Shown here in pieces: positions 27,365 through 37,008 of a DNA stretch of 64,000 nt. The notes beneath the pieces were generated by a model. It did not search any database, was not told where the DNA came from, and saw only the letters and a list, made by a program, of their open reading frames with translations. Within the stretch, counting starts at the first letter, position 1. Each line of letters opens with the position of its first letter. Origin of the DNA: Clostridia bacterium (GTDB taxonomy: Bacteria; Bacillota; Clostridia; Lachnospirales; Lachnospiraceae); contig CAJTAT010000010.1 in the NCBI GenBank assembly GCA_910574475.1, positions 43,905 through 107,904 of the forward strand, written 5' to 3'. The position numbers and the translations under genes were made by a program.

Positions 27365-28426
27365 ATGAATAATCTAGTCGTGATTCCTGCTTTAAATCCA
27401 ACGGATCGCCTGGTTACTTATGTAGACGATCTGATTCAGTTTGGGGCAGAACACATTATAATCGTAAATGACGGAAGCAATGAGGAAAGGCAAGTTATAT
27501 TTGAAGAACTGGGGCTTCGCAAAGAATGTCACATTCTGGTACACCAGGTAAACCAAGGCAAGGGAAGGGCCCTTAAGGATGCTTTCCTGTATATCCTTAA
27601 GAATGATGCCTGGAAAGGAAAAGGCGTCATCACTGCCGATGCAGACGGACAGCATCTGGTCCAGGATCTCCTTCGTGTGGATACGTTTATGAAGGATTGT
27701 GTTTCCAGAGAAGGAGCTTGTCTGGTATTGGGGTGCAGAAGTTTTGCCAGAACGTCTATCCCCTTAAGAAGTTGGTTTGGAAATCGCCTGACTTCTGTTC
27801 TCTTCCGGCTGTTGTACGGAGCCAGTATCACGGATACACAGACAGGTCTGAGGGGAATATCCTACGAGCTTCTCAGCTCGCTGACACAGCTCAGGGGCGA
27901 ACGTTTTGAATATGAGATGAATATGCTCATTGACACAGCTTTACATAAAATACCCATCCATACAGTGAAGATTGAAACTGTCTATCTGGACAACAATTCT
28001 GAATCTCACTTTCACCCAATCATAGATTCCTTTAAAATCTATCAGATCTTGCTGGGATCTTTTTTTCGCTATGCCTGTTCATCTGTTTTATCTTCCCTTA
28101 TTGATTTACTTATTTTTACATTATTTGACTTCTTTCTTCCATCTGGCCAGTTTCGAATCTTTACTGCAACAGTAATTGCCCGCATCTTTTCTTCCTTTTT
28201 CAATTACTGGTGCAATAAAAAACTGGTCTTTCAGGATCAGGGGGCCGTCCACGCTTCCATTTTGAGATACTATCTTTTGTGCGTTGCCGTGATGTTCTGC
28301 TCTGCAGGATTTGTGACCCTGTTCTCTTTCTTACCTGTTCCAAACACCCTCGTCAAAATAGTGGTGGATTCTATTCTTTATTTAATTAATTACTACATTC
28401 AGAAACAGTTTATATTTGTCAAATAA
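27365..28426 (+). CDS. Family 2 glycosyltransferase fused to a GtrA-like domain
   Basis: 353 residues. The N-terminal GT2 domain (NLVVIPALNPTDRL at 3-16, IIVNDGSN, ITADADGQH with the DxD near 91, TDTQTGLRG) is followed from about 230 by a GtrA-like four-helix domain (YACSSVLSSLIDLLIF to NYYIQKQFIFVK). Such fusions join the synthase of a polyprenol-phosphate sugar with its putative flippase. The ATG has GAGG five bases upstream and its own promoter. The GT-C-like proteins encoded just downstream could be the acceptor-side transferases. Confidence 0.9.
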   Translation: MNNLVVIPALNPTDRLVTYVDDLIQFGAEHIIIVNDGSNEERQVIFEELGLRKECHILVHQVNQGKGRALKDAFLYILKNDAWKGKGVITADADGQHLVQDLLRVDTFMKDCVSREGACLVLGCRSFARTSIPLRSWFGNRLTSVLFRLLYGASITDTQTGLRGISYELLSSLTQLRGERFEYEMNMLIDTALHKIPIHTVKIETVYLDNNSESHFHPIIDSFKIYQILLGSFFRYACSSVLSSLIDLLIFTLFDFFLPSGQFRIFTATVIARIFSSFFNYWCNKKLVFQDQGAVHASILRYYLLCVAVMFCSAGFVTLFSFLPVPNTLVKIVVDSILYLINYYIQKQFIFVK

Positions 28427-28497
28427 TATCAGCGAAAGCCCTGACAGTGCACAGAGAATGTAGGGCTGTAGCAGAACTTACATAAGGAGAGTGTGTT

Positions 28498-30222
28498 ATG
28501 AATTTTGCTATATTAGGAATCCGAGTTTTTCTTTTTGCTCTTTCAACATTTGGCTATCTGGCCTTTTTACATGAGAAAACAAAGCTGAAGATAGAATTTC
28601 TGCCCGCAGTCACATTTACCATTCAGATATGCATACTATTCATTGCTGGTATTCTGAACCTTCTTTCCCTGGCTGTGGGAGGTATTTTTCTCTTGGGGCT
28701 TCTCCTGGCTGCCCGCTCTTTAAAAAACCGAAGACAATACCAAGACTTTTGTTGTATTGGATACGTCTTTTTTACTGTTTTGTGTCTGTATTTTCTCTTT
28801 ATGCTAAAAGGCCAGGTCTTTAACTCTTATGACAACTTTTCCCACTGGGCATTGGTGGTAAAGCAAATGCTCCTTACAAATCGTTTTCCCACCTGGCAGG
28901 ATGAAATTATCTTATTTCAGTCCTACCCTCTGGGAAGTTCTGTCTTTGTGTATTATGTGAGCAAAATTATCTCCACTGTCTCGGAAGGCTGTCAGATGTT
29001 TGCCCAGACTATGCTAATCCTAAGCATGATCCTGCCTCTGTTCGCTTTTGTCAAAAAGAACAAAGCAGCCAGCAGTATTTTAATCGGCTGTTTTACTATT
29101 TTTATCTTAAGCTACAGCAATCCGCCAAACAATTTATTAGTGGATACCCTTCTTCCTATGGTGGGCGTTGCTGGTTTTATCCTGTTGGAAGAGGAACTTT
29201 CAGGCGACAGTAAGTCAACCTGGTTTTCTATTCCCTTTGCAGTCTCTGCCATTCTCATCAAAAATTCCGGCATCTTCTTTTGGGCACTTATGGCTGTGAG
29301 AGTCCTGTTCTATTGGATAAAAAATCGAAAAAATACTACGAAAGAGCAGCATTTCTCATGGGGAGCTTTGTTCCTCATTCCCCTCTCTGCCCTGCTTTTG
29401 TGGAAAAAGCATGTGGAATATGTGTTTGCAGCAGGTATGACTTCCATGCACAGCATGTCCCTTCATGCATATGCTGCCAATATTAAGGAAAAGTCAGGGG
29501 AGATTATGCTGGAAATTGTAAAGGCTTTTGCCCATCAGGTTTTAGCTGGCCGCGCTTTTCTCTGTATTCTCTGTATCCTTTTGCTCATAACCATCCTCTG
29601 TCATATTTGGAAAATGGACAAGGGTTCCTGGGGAAAAGCAGCCTTAATCATTACGGTTGTTTATGTCGCCTATCAAATGGGAAACCTATGTATGTATATA
29701 TTCTCCATGCCATCCAATCAGGCAGTAATTATGGCAGGATATGAACGCTATTATAAAACCATTATTATCTGGTGTTTTGTCTATGTCATGTATTTGATTC
29801 TCAACTGGGCGAATGACATCCGTGTTCCCTTTTCCTGGGTTCTGGTCCTTGTCTCTGTTCTCTGCTTTTATCAGATGGGTGGAAACCTCAGCATTTTGAA
29901 GAGGGAAACCCCCACCTCAACACGTGCTGAAATAGAACGTATGATGCAGGAATATTCCATGAGGCACTCGGAAGCATACCTGGTCTATATTCCATACGAT
30001 GATTATGGGTACACTTACCATTTGACCAAGTATTTATTGTACACAAATACGGTAGATGTCCATGTGACCACAGATATTGAGGAATTGCGGGAAGCAGTCA
30101 GGATCGCCAAAGAACTGGGGTATACCTATTTTATGAATCTGGATCCGGGCAATGAAATGATACAGGCTTACTGTCAGGAGGCTTTCGGCGTCCCGGCAGG
30201 AACTGTGGTGGTAGAATTTTAA
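28498..30222 (+). CDS. Polytopic membrane protein, GT-C-like
   Basis: 574 residues, about a dozen membrane segments, with a soluble C-terminal domain of about 90 residues. After the second hairpin of helices the loop YDNFSHWALVVKQML and SYPLGSSVFVYY resemble the first extracellular loop of GT-C transferases, where an acidic residue binds the lipid-linked donor. I do not recognise a named family. It starts 71 bases after the GT2-GtrA fusion, with AAGGAG before the ATG, so the two probably share a transcript and may work together. Confidence 0.72.
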   Translation: MNFAILGIRVFLFALSTFGYLAFLHEKTKLKIEFLPAVTFTIQICILFIAGILNLLSLAVGGIFLLGLLLAARSLKNRRQYQDFCCIGYVFFTVLCLYFLFMLKGQVFNSYDNFSHWALVVKQMLLTNRFPTWQDEIILFQSYPLGSSVFVYYVSKIISTVSEGCQMFAQTMLILSMILPLFAFVKKNKAASSILIGCFTIFILSYSNPPNNLLVDTLLPMVGVAGFILLEEELSGDSKSTWFSIPFAVSAILIKNSGIFFWALMAVRVLFYWIKNRKNTTKEQHFSWGALFLIPLSALLLWKKHVEYVFAAGMTSMHSMSLHAYAANIKEKSGEIMLEIVKAFAHQVLAGRAFLCILCILLLITILCHIWKMDKGSWGKAALIITVVYVAYQMGNLCMYIFSMPSNQAVIMAGYERYYKTIIIWCFVYVMYLILNWANDIRVPFSWVLVLVSVLCFYQMGGNLSILKRETPTSTRAEIERMMQEYSMRHSEAYLVYIPYDDYGYTYHLTKYLLYTNTVDVHVTTDIEELREAVRIAKELGYTYFMNLDPGNEMIQAYCQEAFGVPAGTVVVEF

Positions 30223-30248
30223 GAAGCCTCCTTCCGGGTGGCAATAAA

Positions 30249-30277
30249 TTGACAAACTCTTTTTAATTCGATATAGT
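30249..30277 (+). promoter_or_regulatory. Promoter of the DUF6056-like gene
   Basis: TTGACA (30249-30254), 17-base spacer, TATAGT (30272-30277). The start TTGACAAA and the segment ATTCGATATA match the promoter at 27241 at the same spacing. The two rightward units may therefore share control. Confidence 0.75.
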
Positions 30278-30351
30278 AGATGACAAATATCCGTACAAAT
30301 GCGGTTGCCTGAGGCAAATCTGGCGGGAATGAAAGGAATGTATGTTATCAT

Positions 30352-31875
30352 ATGAAGAATAAATTTTGGTTAAGGTTCAAAAAACTGTCTTATACAGAAC
30401 AAGTGTGCACTCTGATGTCTGTTCTATTTGTTATAAGCCTGATTCCTCTGATCCATATTGGATTTTATTCTCATCCTGTAGGTGACGACTTCTCCTGTGG
30501 TTCTCTGTCTCATGTGGCGTGGGAAACTACAGGTTCTGTCTGGGCTGTCCTGAAGGCAGCTTTTGAAAGCGCAAAAAGCTTTTATTACGGCTGGCAGGGA
30601 ACGTATTCCAGCACTTTCATCTTAGCTGCTTCCCCTTATGTATTCAGCGAGCGGCTTTATTTTCTCACCCCAGTCATCGCCCTGTGCATGTTGATCGGAA
30701 GCAATCTTCTTTTTTTCCGCACACTTTTCACATACTACCTCAAGTTAGAACGCAGTGTATGGATGACACTATGTTTATCTGTGCTGTTTTTATGTATCCA
30801 GATCTTAGATACGCCAGGAGAGGCTTTCTTTTGGTACACTGGAATGATCCATTACGTTTTTATGCACAGCTGCACCATCTTTTTTATTTCCTGTCTTCTG
30901 CTCCTTTACAAAGCCCGTAAGAGATGGCAGACCGTCCTGTGGATGTTTTTGTCGTGCCTCTTTGCTTTTATCACAGAGGGCGGTAACTATGTTACCATGC
31001 TTCTCACTGCTGTCCTGGGAGCATTTGTCCTATTTTTCTGTCTCATGAATATCAAAAAAAATAAACGGGGCCTTTTGCTGATCCCGCCCCTTGTCGTTAC
31101 TATAGGCGGACTGATTTTTAATGCCACCGCTCCCGGCACTGCCATTCGCATGGCAGATCAGGTTGCTCCCATGTCTGCACCAGAAGCCATTTACTGGTCC
31201 TTTATCTATGCAGTGAGAGGAATTGGATCCTGGACCAGTCTTTATGTGATCTTTTTTGTCTTCCTTTTGATTCCAATTTTGTGGAAGGCGCTTTATTCTG
31301 TGGATTATGCCTTTCCTCTTCCCGGGATTGCAGCCGGTCTGTCTTATTGTGTGTTCGCCTCCACTTATACGCCATCCCTTTATTCTATGGGGCACGTAGT
31401 TATTTTTGGACGCACCTTAAATATTATGCAGATGACCTATTATCTTTTACTCATATTAAATCTCATCTATTTTATTGGATGGCTCACCCATAAATGCAAG
31501 GAGGTTGACACTGGCACGGTTCTCCCTGAGTTACTTAGCAAACTAAAAAGAAACTGCGCACGCAGCTTCTCTTTATTCCTTGCTCTATTTTTCCTTGGAC
31601 TTCTCGTATTCAGCGACAGCGACGATGTAACGTCCCTGTCTGCTGCTGATTCTCTGAGAAAAGGCTATGCACAGAGCTACCACCAGGAAACCCTCCACCG
31701 CATTGCTCTTCTCTCCATGGAAGGGGTAGATGAGGTATGGATTCCCAATTATTCTGTCCGCCCACCTCTCTTTGATTTGGAGGAGATCTCCGCTGATGAT
31801 CCTACCCATTGGAGAAATATGACACTGGCAAACTGGTATGGGAAGGAGCTTGTTCATCTGTCTATTGTGTATTGA
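30352..31875 (+). CDS. DUF6056-like polytopic membrane protein
   Basis: 507 residues, about 11 membrane segments and a short extracytoplasmic tail. HPVGDDFSCG near residue 43 places a GDD acidic pair in the first outer loop, and WQGTYSSTFIL and TEGGNYV fit DUF6056-type proteins, which look like GT-C transferases. No strong ribosome site lies at a normal distance from the ATG. Instead an eight-codon frame (30329-30355) preceded by GGCGGG ends on the start codon (ATGA), which could couple translation. The gene's 3' end overlaps that of the convergent rfbG gene by 14 bases. Confidence 0.72.
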   Translation: MKNKFWLRFKKLSYTEQVCTLMSVLFVISLIPLIHIGFYSHPVGDDFSCGSLSHVAWETTGSVWAVLKAAFESAKSFYYGWQGTYSSTFILAASPYVFSERLYFLTPVIALCMLIGSNLLFFRTLFTYYLKLERSVWMTLCLSVLFLCIQILDTPGEAFFWYTGMIHYVFMHSCTIFFISCLLLLYKARKRWQTVLWMFLSCLFAFITEGGNYVTMLLTAVLGAFVLFFCLMNIKKNKRGLLLIPPLVVTIGGLIFNATAPGTAIRMADQVAPMSAPEAIYWSFIYAVRGIGSWTSLYVIFFVFLLIPILWKALYSVDYAFPLPGIAAGLSYCVFASTYTPSLYSMGHVVIFGRTLNIMQMTYYLLLILNLIYFIGWLTHKCKEVDTGTVLPELLSKLKRNCARSFSLFLALFFLGLLVFSDSDDVTSLSAADSLRKGYAQSYHQETLHRIALLSMEGVDEVWIPNYSVRPPLFDLEEISADDPTHWRNMTLANWYGKELVHLSIVY

Positions 31876-32944
31876 GAGCATCGGTCAGACTCAAAAACTC
31901 CCCAATCTGCCTGCTCATACACCCGGAAATATCCCCATGCTCAAAGTAGACTTTTGTCCATTCTATAATCTTCTCCATAGTAGTATCCATATTCCACTTT
32001 GGTTTCCAGCCAAAAGTCTTTTTAAGCTTTGAGCAATCCAGCTTCAGATACCCTGCTTCGTGAGGTCCCCCGTCATACTGATTCTTCCAGGTGACAGATG
32101 TGCCGTTGCTCTCGTTCCACATATGACAAAACTTTGTGACTAATTCTCCAGTGGTCCAGCAATCCACATCATCCGGCCCCACATTGTAGCATCCGGCATA
32201 GGTTTGATCCTCATACTGGGCCTGAGCAATCATCAGATAGGCCACAATTGGTTCCAGCACATGTTGATAGGGACGAACAGAATAGGGATTCCTCACGACT
32301 ATCTCTTTTCCTGCCTGCACGGCCCGGATACAGTCTGGGAGAATCCGATTGGCGGCAAAATCTCCGCCACCAATCACATTTCCAGCTCTGGCCGTAGAGA
32401 TAGCTACACAGCTTCCCTGAAAAAAGGAATTTAGATAACTGCTCGTCACCAGCTCTGAACAGGATTTTGAATTGGAATACGGATCATAGCCGTTTAAAAC
32501 CTCATTCTCCCGGTATCCCCATTCCCATTCACGATTCAAATATACTTTATCTGTGGTCACATTCACAAAAGATTTTACAGAGTCTATGGTTCTGATACAT
32601 TCCAGTACATGAACGGTCCCCATTACATTTACTTCATAGGTGTAAACAGGTCTCTCATAAGATTCCCGGACAAGAGGCTGGGCTGCCATGTGAATCACAA
32701 TCTCTGGGAGGCACTCTTGAAATACTACTTTCAGATGTTCTAAGTCGCGGATGTCCCCCACCACAGAGTGCATCTTCTCTTTCACAGCACACAGTTCAAA
32801 TAAGTTAGGTTCTGTAGGCGACTCCAATGCGTATCCTGTCACCCTGGCCCCTGCATCTATGAGCAGCTTACACATCCAGGCCCCTTTAAATCCCGTATGT
32901 CCTGTGATAAGAATTGACTTATCTCTATAAAATGACAGATCCAT
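31862..32944 (-). CDS. rfbG: CDP-glucose 4,6-dehydratase
   Basis: 360 residues from the ATG at 32944, chosen because AAGGAG lies seven bases upstream; the longer frame from 32992 would overlap the upstream gene. TGHTGFKGAW at 14-23 is the NAD-binding turn peculiar to CDP-glucose dehydratases, and YDPYSNSK holds the catalytic Tyr and Lys. It makes CDP-4-keto-6-deoxyglucose, the substrate of the RfbH-type enzyme encoded nearby. Between them lie a GT2 and a TPP enzyme gene, all in one leftward operon. Confidence 0.93.
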   Translation of the reverse strand: MDLSFYRDKSILITGHTGFKGAWMCKLLIDAGARVTGYALESPTEPNLFELCAVKEKMHSVVGDIRDLEHLKVVFQECLPEIVIHMAAQPLVRESYERPVYTYEVNVMGTVHVLECIRTIDSVKSFVNVTTDKVYLNREWEWGYRENEVLNGYDPYSNSKSCSELVTSSYLNSFFQGSCVAISTARAGNVIGGGDFAANRILPDCIRAVQAGKEIVVRNPYSVRPYQHVLEPIVAYLMIAQAQYEDQTYAGCYNVGPDDVDCWTTGELVTKFCHMWNESNGTSVTWKNQYDGGPHEAGYLKLDCSKLKKTFGWKPKWNMDTTMEKIIEWTKVYFEHGDISGCMSRQIGEFLSLTDALNTQ

Positions 32945-32945
32945 T

Positions 32946-33899
32946 TTAGCTCTCCTTGTCCTCTTCCTTAAAATTGATGCGCTCTTCCTCAATCACCAGA
33001 GGATGATTCATGGTTCTCTGATTAATGCTTAAAATGTATTCTCCCATCAATCCCATAAAAATCAACTGTACTGCTCCCAGAAAGAACATCCCCAAAAGAA
33101 TTGGAGCTGTACCTGCCACAAACCGATCCCAATAAATTAATTTTAATACTAAATATATAAGGGCCACTAAAAAGCTAAACGCTGAAATACCGAAACCTAT
33201 AAACGTGGCCAGACGCAGCCCAATCTTTGTATAGGAAGTAAAACTGAGCATAGCCGCATCATACAGCCGCATAAAATTATTTCCCGTCTTTCCCGCCCGT
33301 CTTCTTAGCTGCTCATAAGCAATCTCTTTTCTCTTAAAGCCAAGCTCTGCCACAATTCCCCGCAAAAAAGGCGTGGGATCCTTTAAGTCTCTCAAAACCT
33401 TCACAAAGCTTTTATCGTATAGCCCAAATCCGGTAAAATGCTCGATCTGTTCTACGTCGGAAAACTTTTTAATGGCCTTATAATAACAGGTGCGCACAAA
33501 ATACATGAAGCGGTTCTCCTGGCTGGTGGTCTTGCGCCCTATGACTATTTTATAGCCATTTTCCCACTCTCGTACAAACTTGTGGATCATATCAATGGGA
33601 TCCTGAAAATCTGCGCACAGTAGTATGGTGCAATCGCCTGTCGTCTGCAGGATTCCATGATAAGGCGAATTGAAGGGGCCAAAATTTTTGGCATTAAAAA
33701 TTGCCTTAATATTCTGATTCTCATTGCAGAGTTCCCTGATAATCTCCTTTGTCCTGTCAGTAGAGTCATTGTCGATAAAGACAAGTTCATACTGATACTC
33801 CGGCAATTCCTGTTCAAACTCTTTGATAATTGCTTCCGTTAAAGGCCTAACATTTTCTTCTTCATTGAATGTGGGAATTAATACGCTGACTGTTTTCAT
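32946..33899 (-). CDS. GtrB/ArnC-like family 2 polyprenol-phosphate glycosyltransferase
   Basis: 317 residues. GT2 domain with VSVLIPTFNEEENV (4-17), FIDNDSTDRT, CADFQDPIDM (acidic site near 95) and GFGLYDKSFV, followed by two membrane helices near 235-260 and 270-295. This is the layout of enzymes that make undecaprenyl-phosphate sugars. Its stop lies one base before the rfbG start. Encoded inside the CDP-sugar module, it may use a common donor such as UDP-glucose rather than the CDP sugar; that cannot be told from sequence. Confidence 0.9.
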   Translation of the reverse strand: MKTVSVLIPTFNEEENVRPLTEAIIKEFEQELPEYQYELVFIDNDSTDRTKEIIRELCNENQNIKAIFNAKNFGPFNSPYHGILQTTGDCTILLCADFQDPIDMIHKFVREWENGYKIVIGRKTTSQENRFMYFVRTCYYKAIKKFSDVEQIEHFTGFGLYDKSFVKVLRDLKDPTPFLRGIVAELGFKRKEIAYEQLRRRAGKTGNNFMRLYDAAMLSFTSYTKIGLRLATFIGFGISAFSFLVALIYLVLKLIYWDRFVAGTAPILLGMFFLGAVQLIFMGLMGEYILSINQRTMNHPLVIEEERINFKEEDKES

Positions 33900-33931
33900 T
33901 CTTGCTCTCCATTTTTTATAAATCAGGAATT

Positions 33932-35638
33932 CTAAAGGTCCATCAGTTCCTGATAAAGCTTTCGATCCAGTAAAGGTTCCTGATCCTGATTAGGCTTGCC
34001 AAATTCCAGCTTTGGGAATACATAGGTGGGATTTTCCAGACAGATTTCCACTACTTGAGGCCTGTCAAGACAGGGTTCGTAAGCTTCCATATCCTCATCT
34101 GTACTGATTTTATGATAATCCAGCCCGTAGCCCCAGGCAATCTTTCCAAATTCGGGTACCGTATACCCTCCCTCTTCCATGGTCTGGGCATAGTTGGAGT
34201 CAAAATACATCTCTTGAAAATGGCGTATCATGCCCAAAGCACAATTATTTAAAATAACAATGAGAATGGGCAGCCGTTCCCGGGCAAGAAACTGCAATTC
34301 CTGAATATTCATCTGAATACCCCCGTCCCCACATAAGCATACCACAGGCTTTCTGCTGCCGTAATATGCGCCGATGGCAGCAGGAAGAGAGTATCCCATA
34401 GCCCCATGTCCCCCAGAAAAGAGAACCCGCTGCTTTTCCTTCACCCAGAAGGACTGAGCCACCCAGACTTGATTCTGCCCTACATCTGTGGTAATGATAA
34501 GATCCTCAGGCAGTTTTTCACTCAATCTTCCAATCAGCTTATTGGGCCTGTCCTCATCCATGTGTTCCAGCCTTTTCCTGATCTCATTGCACACAGTAAG
34601 CCATGGTTCCATAGGCGCTCTGAAGGAATCTTCCGCCTCCATCTCTTTCACAAACTCTGAGATCCCACAGGTAATCTCCAGCTCATCCTCTCTGATTTTT
34701 CGGGAAAACTCATTTGGATCCACATCCATCCGAACGATTCTTGCCTCTCCTCCAAAGTTTTCTGCCCGTGCTCCCACCTGTCTCACATCCAGCCTGGAGC
34801 CTACAGAGAGAATGAGATCACTTTTTGCTACAATAAAATTAGCCTCGCGAGTTCCATATGCTCCGATAAATCCAAAGTAATTGGGATACTCTTTTGGAAA
34901 GACATCAAAGGCAAGCATACTACTGACCACAGGAAGCCCCCAGCTTTTGGCTAGCCCACGGATGGCCTCCTCTTTACCTGCGCTTTTCACTCCCGCCCCA
35001 ATCAGCAGAACAGGCCTCCTGGATTGTCGCATCCATTCGCAAAGCTTTCCTTTTTTTTCCTTTAGATTGGAGATCCGATCAGGTTCTTCCTCAAACCCTG
35101 GCAGGCTGTCTGGATCGACATCACTTCTTAGTACATTCATTGGTATGTCCAGCAAGACGGGACCTTTACGCCCTTCATTTGCCAGATACCATGCCTTTTC
35201 CAGCTCATAGCGAATATCCTCTGCCTGGGATATATAGACACAATATTTTGTAATTCCTTTCACCATAGATAAAATATCGGTTTCCTGAAATCCCTTCTGC
35301 CGGATAGGCAGATCCCCTTTGGCCTCAAAAGTATTTACCTGGCCTGTCAGGAAAATCCCGGGAATGGAATCAAAAAAGGCATTGGCAATTCCTGTGATTA
35401 AGTTGGTAGCCCCCGGCCCAGAGGTTGCGTAAGCGATCCCTGGCAGGCCGGAAACCTGAGCATATCCGCAGGCGCAAAAAGCAGAGGCCTGTTCATGGTA
35501 GTTCACATGGGCCGAAATCTCATCCCCTCTGCGGGAAAATGAATCTATCAGGTGTGTCACCATTCCTCCCGGGTATCCAAACACATCTTTGATCCCTCTG
35601 GACAGGAAAAAGTCCACCATATAATCTGATACTTTCAT
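33932..35638 (-). CDS. Thiamine-diphosphate enzyme, acetolactate-synthase-like (YerE-like)
   Basis: 568 residues from the ATG at 35638; a GTG at 35656 is an alternative, since neither has an ideal ribosome site. All three ALS-type domains are present. The cofactor-activating glutamate is in NYHEQASAF (Glu49), and the TPP/Mg motif runs from CGDGGIQMN near residue 430 to VILNNCALG. Encoded between RfbH- and RfbG-type genes, it resembles Yersinia YerE, which adds a two-carbon acetyl unit from pyruvate to a CDP-3,6-dideoxy-4-keto sugar. A role in branched-chain amino acid synthesis is unlikely here: there is no small subunit and no ilv gene nearby. Confidence 0.85.
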   Translation of the reverse strand: MKVSDYMVDFFLSRGIKDVFGYPGGMVTHLIDSFSRRGDEISAHVNYHEQASAFCACGYAQVSGLPGIAYATSGPGATNLITGIANAFFDSIPGIFLTGQVNTFEAKGDLPIRQKGFQETDILSMVKGITKYCVYISQAEDIRYELEKAWYLANEGRKGPVLLDIPMNVLRSDVDPDSLPGFEEEPDRISNLKEKKGKLCEWMRQSRRPVLLIGAGVKSAGKEEAIRGLAKSWGLPVVSSMLAFDVFPKEYPNYFGFIGAYGTREANFIVAKSDLILSVGSRLDVRQVGARAENFGGEARIVRMDVDPNEFSRKIREDELEITCGISEFVKEMEAEDSFRAPMEPWLTVCNEIRKRLEHMDEDRPNKLIGRLSEKLPEDLIITTDVGQNQVWVAQSFWVKEKQRVLFSGGHGAMGYSLPAAIGAYYGSRKPVVCLCGDGGIQMNIQELQFLARERLPILIVILNNCALGMIRHFQEMYFDSNYAQTMEEGGYTVPEFGKIAWGYGLDYHKISTDEDMEAYEPCLDRPQVVEICLENPTYVFPKLEFGKPNQDQEPLLDRKLYQELMDL

Positions 35639-35661
35639 CCTTCTACTGCACCTCACAGCCT

Positions 35662-37008
35662 CTACAGACTTGCTGCCTCTCTGATTATCTGCGCCATATA
35701 GTCAATCATCTCATCTGTCATTCCCGGATACACCCCAACCCAGAAGGTATCTCTCATGATGCGCTCCGTATTGTCCAGGGCCCCCACTACCCGATACCCT
35801 TTCCCTTCTGCCCGCATCTCGTCAAAGCAGGGATGCTTGATCAGGTTGCCTGCAAAGAGCATCCTAGTCTGGATGCCATGTTCCTCAATATAGGAGACAA
35901 TTTTGCCACGATCTACTCCTTCCCTGCAGGTTAGCAGAAACCCAAACCAGCTTGGGTTGGAGCCTTTACAAGCCTCCGGGAGAATCAGCCATCTTTCCAT
36001 CCCCTTAAGAGCAGCCTTCAGACGTCCAAAATGGTTCCTTCTCTTTTCCACAAAAGAGGGGAACTTCTCAAGCTGCGCGCATCCAATGGCGGCCTGCATA
36101 TCGGTCGCTTTTAAATTATAACCAAAATGAGAATATACATATTTGTGATCGTAGCCCAGAGGCAGCTCGCCATACTGTCTGTCAAAGCGATGACCACACA
36201 AATTATCCTGCCCGGAGGCACAGACACAGTCTCTTCCCCAGTCACGGAAGGAACGAATACACTTATGGAGCAGGGCGTTGTTCGTATAGACGGCGCCCCC
36301 TTCTCCCATGGTCATATGGTGCGGCGGATAGAAGCTGGATGTGCCAATATCGCCGATGGTTCCGGTAAGGCGTGTCTCCCCCTTACACACATACTCAGAG
36401 CCCAGAGCATCACAATTGTCTTCTATCAGCCATAAATTATGCCTATCGCAGAACTCCCTGACAGCAGCCAGGTCAAAGGGATTCCCCAGGGTATGGGCCG
36501 CCATGACAACCTTTGTCCTGTCAGACAGAGCATCCTCAAGCTTTGCCACGTCTATATTATACTGTGGGATCGTCACATCCACAAACACCGGAACCACGCC
36601 ATACTGGATAGCCGGTGTGACAGTGGTGGGAAATCCCGCTGCAACTGTAATCATCTCATCCCCGGGCTTCACCTGCCGCTCTTTTAATAAAGGAGAGGTA
36701 AGCGCCATAAAAGCCAGCAAATTAGCCGAGGACCCAGAATTTACCAAAGAGCAAAATCTCACTCCCAGATATTCTGAAAATCGTTTCTCAAATTCATTGG
36801 TATATCTGCCGGAGGTAAGCCAAAATTCCAGGGCAGAATCTACCAGATTACACATTTCCTCCTGGTCATATACGCGGGATGCATAGGCGATGCGATCCCC
36901 CGGCTCAAATGGCTTTTTCTTATTATGGAAAGCCTTACAGTACCCGGCAACCATATCTAATATCTCTTTTCTAGCCTGTTCCTCTGTCTTATTTTCAAAC
37001 ATTTCCAT
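35662..37008 (-). CDS. rfbH: CDP-4-keto-6-deoxyglucose 3-dehydrase (RfbH/DdhC/E1-type)
   Basis: 448 residues from the ATG at 37008, six bases after GGAG. It is a PLP aminotransferase-fold enzyme with the two features that mark E1 dehydrases. First, the usual PLP lysine is replaced by histidine in FYPPHHMTMGEGG (His230). Second, cysteines 199, 261, 263 and 271 match the [2Fe-2S] ligands (C-x-C-x7-C block DCVCASGQDNLC), with four extra residues between the first and second. It removes the 3-hydroxyl together with a separate reductase (E3), for which no gene is visible in the window. It overlaps the rfbF stop by one base. Confidence 0.93.
   Translation of the reverse strand: MEMFENKTEEQARKEILDMVAGYCKAFHNKKKPFEPGDRIAYASRVYDQEEMCNLVDSALEFWLTSGRYTNEFEKRFSEYLGVRFCSLVNSGSSANLLAFMALTSPLLKERQVKPGDEMITVAAGFPTTVTPAIQYGVVPVFVDVTIPQYNIDVAKLEDALSDRTKVVMAAHTLGNPFDLAAVREFCDRHNLWLIEDNCDALGSEYVCKGETRLTGTIGDIGTSSFYPPHHMTMGEGGAVYTNNALLHKCIRSFRDWGRDCVCASGQDNLCGHRFDRQYGELPLGYDHKYVYSHFGYNLKATDMQAAIGCAQLEKFPSFVEKRRNHFGRLKAALKGMERWLILPEACKGSNPSWFGFLLTCREGVDRGKIVSYIEEHGIQTRMLFAGNLIKHPCFDEMRAEGKGYRVVGALDNTERIMRDTFWVGVYPGMTDEMIDYMAQIIREAASL

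Noticed and set aside
31862..31875. Frameshift or fusion at the overlap of the DUF6056-like gene and rfbG
   Set aside because: The genes are convergent, both stop codons are clear and the 14-base tail overlap is harmless.
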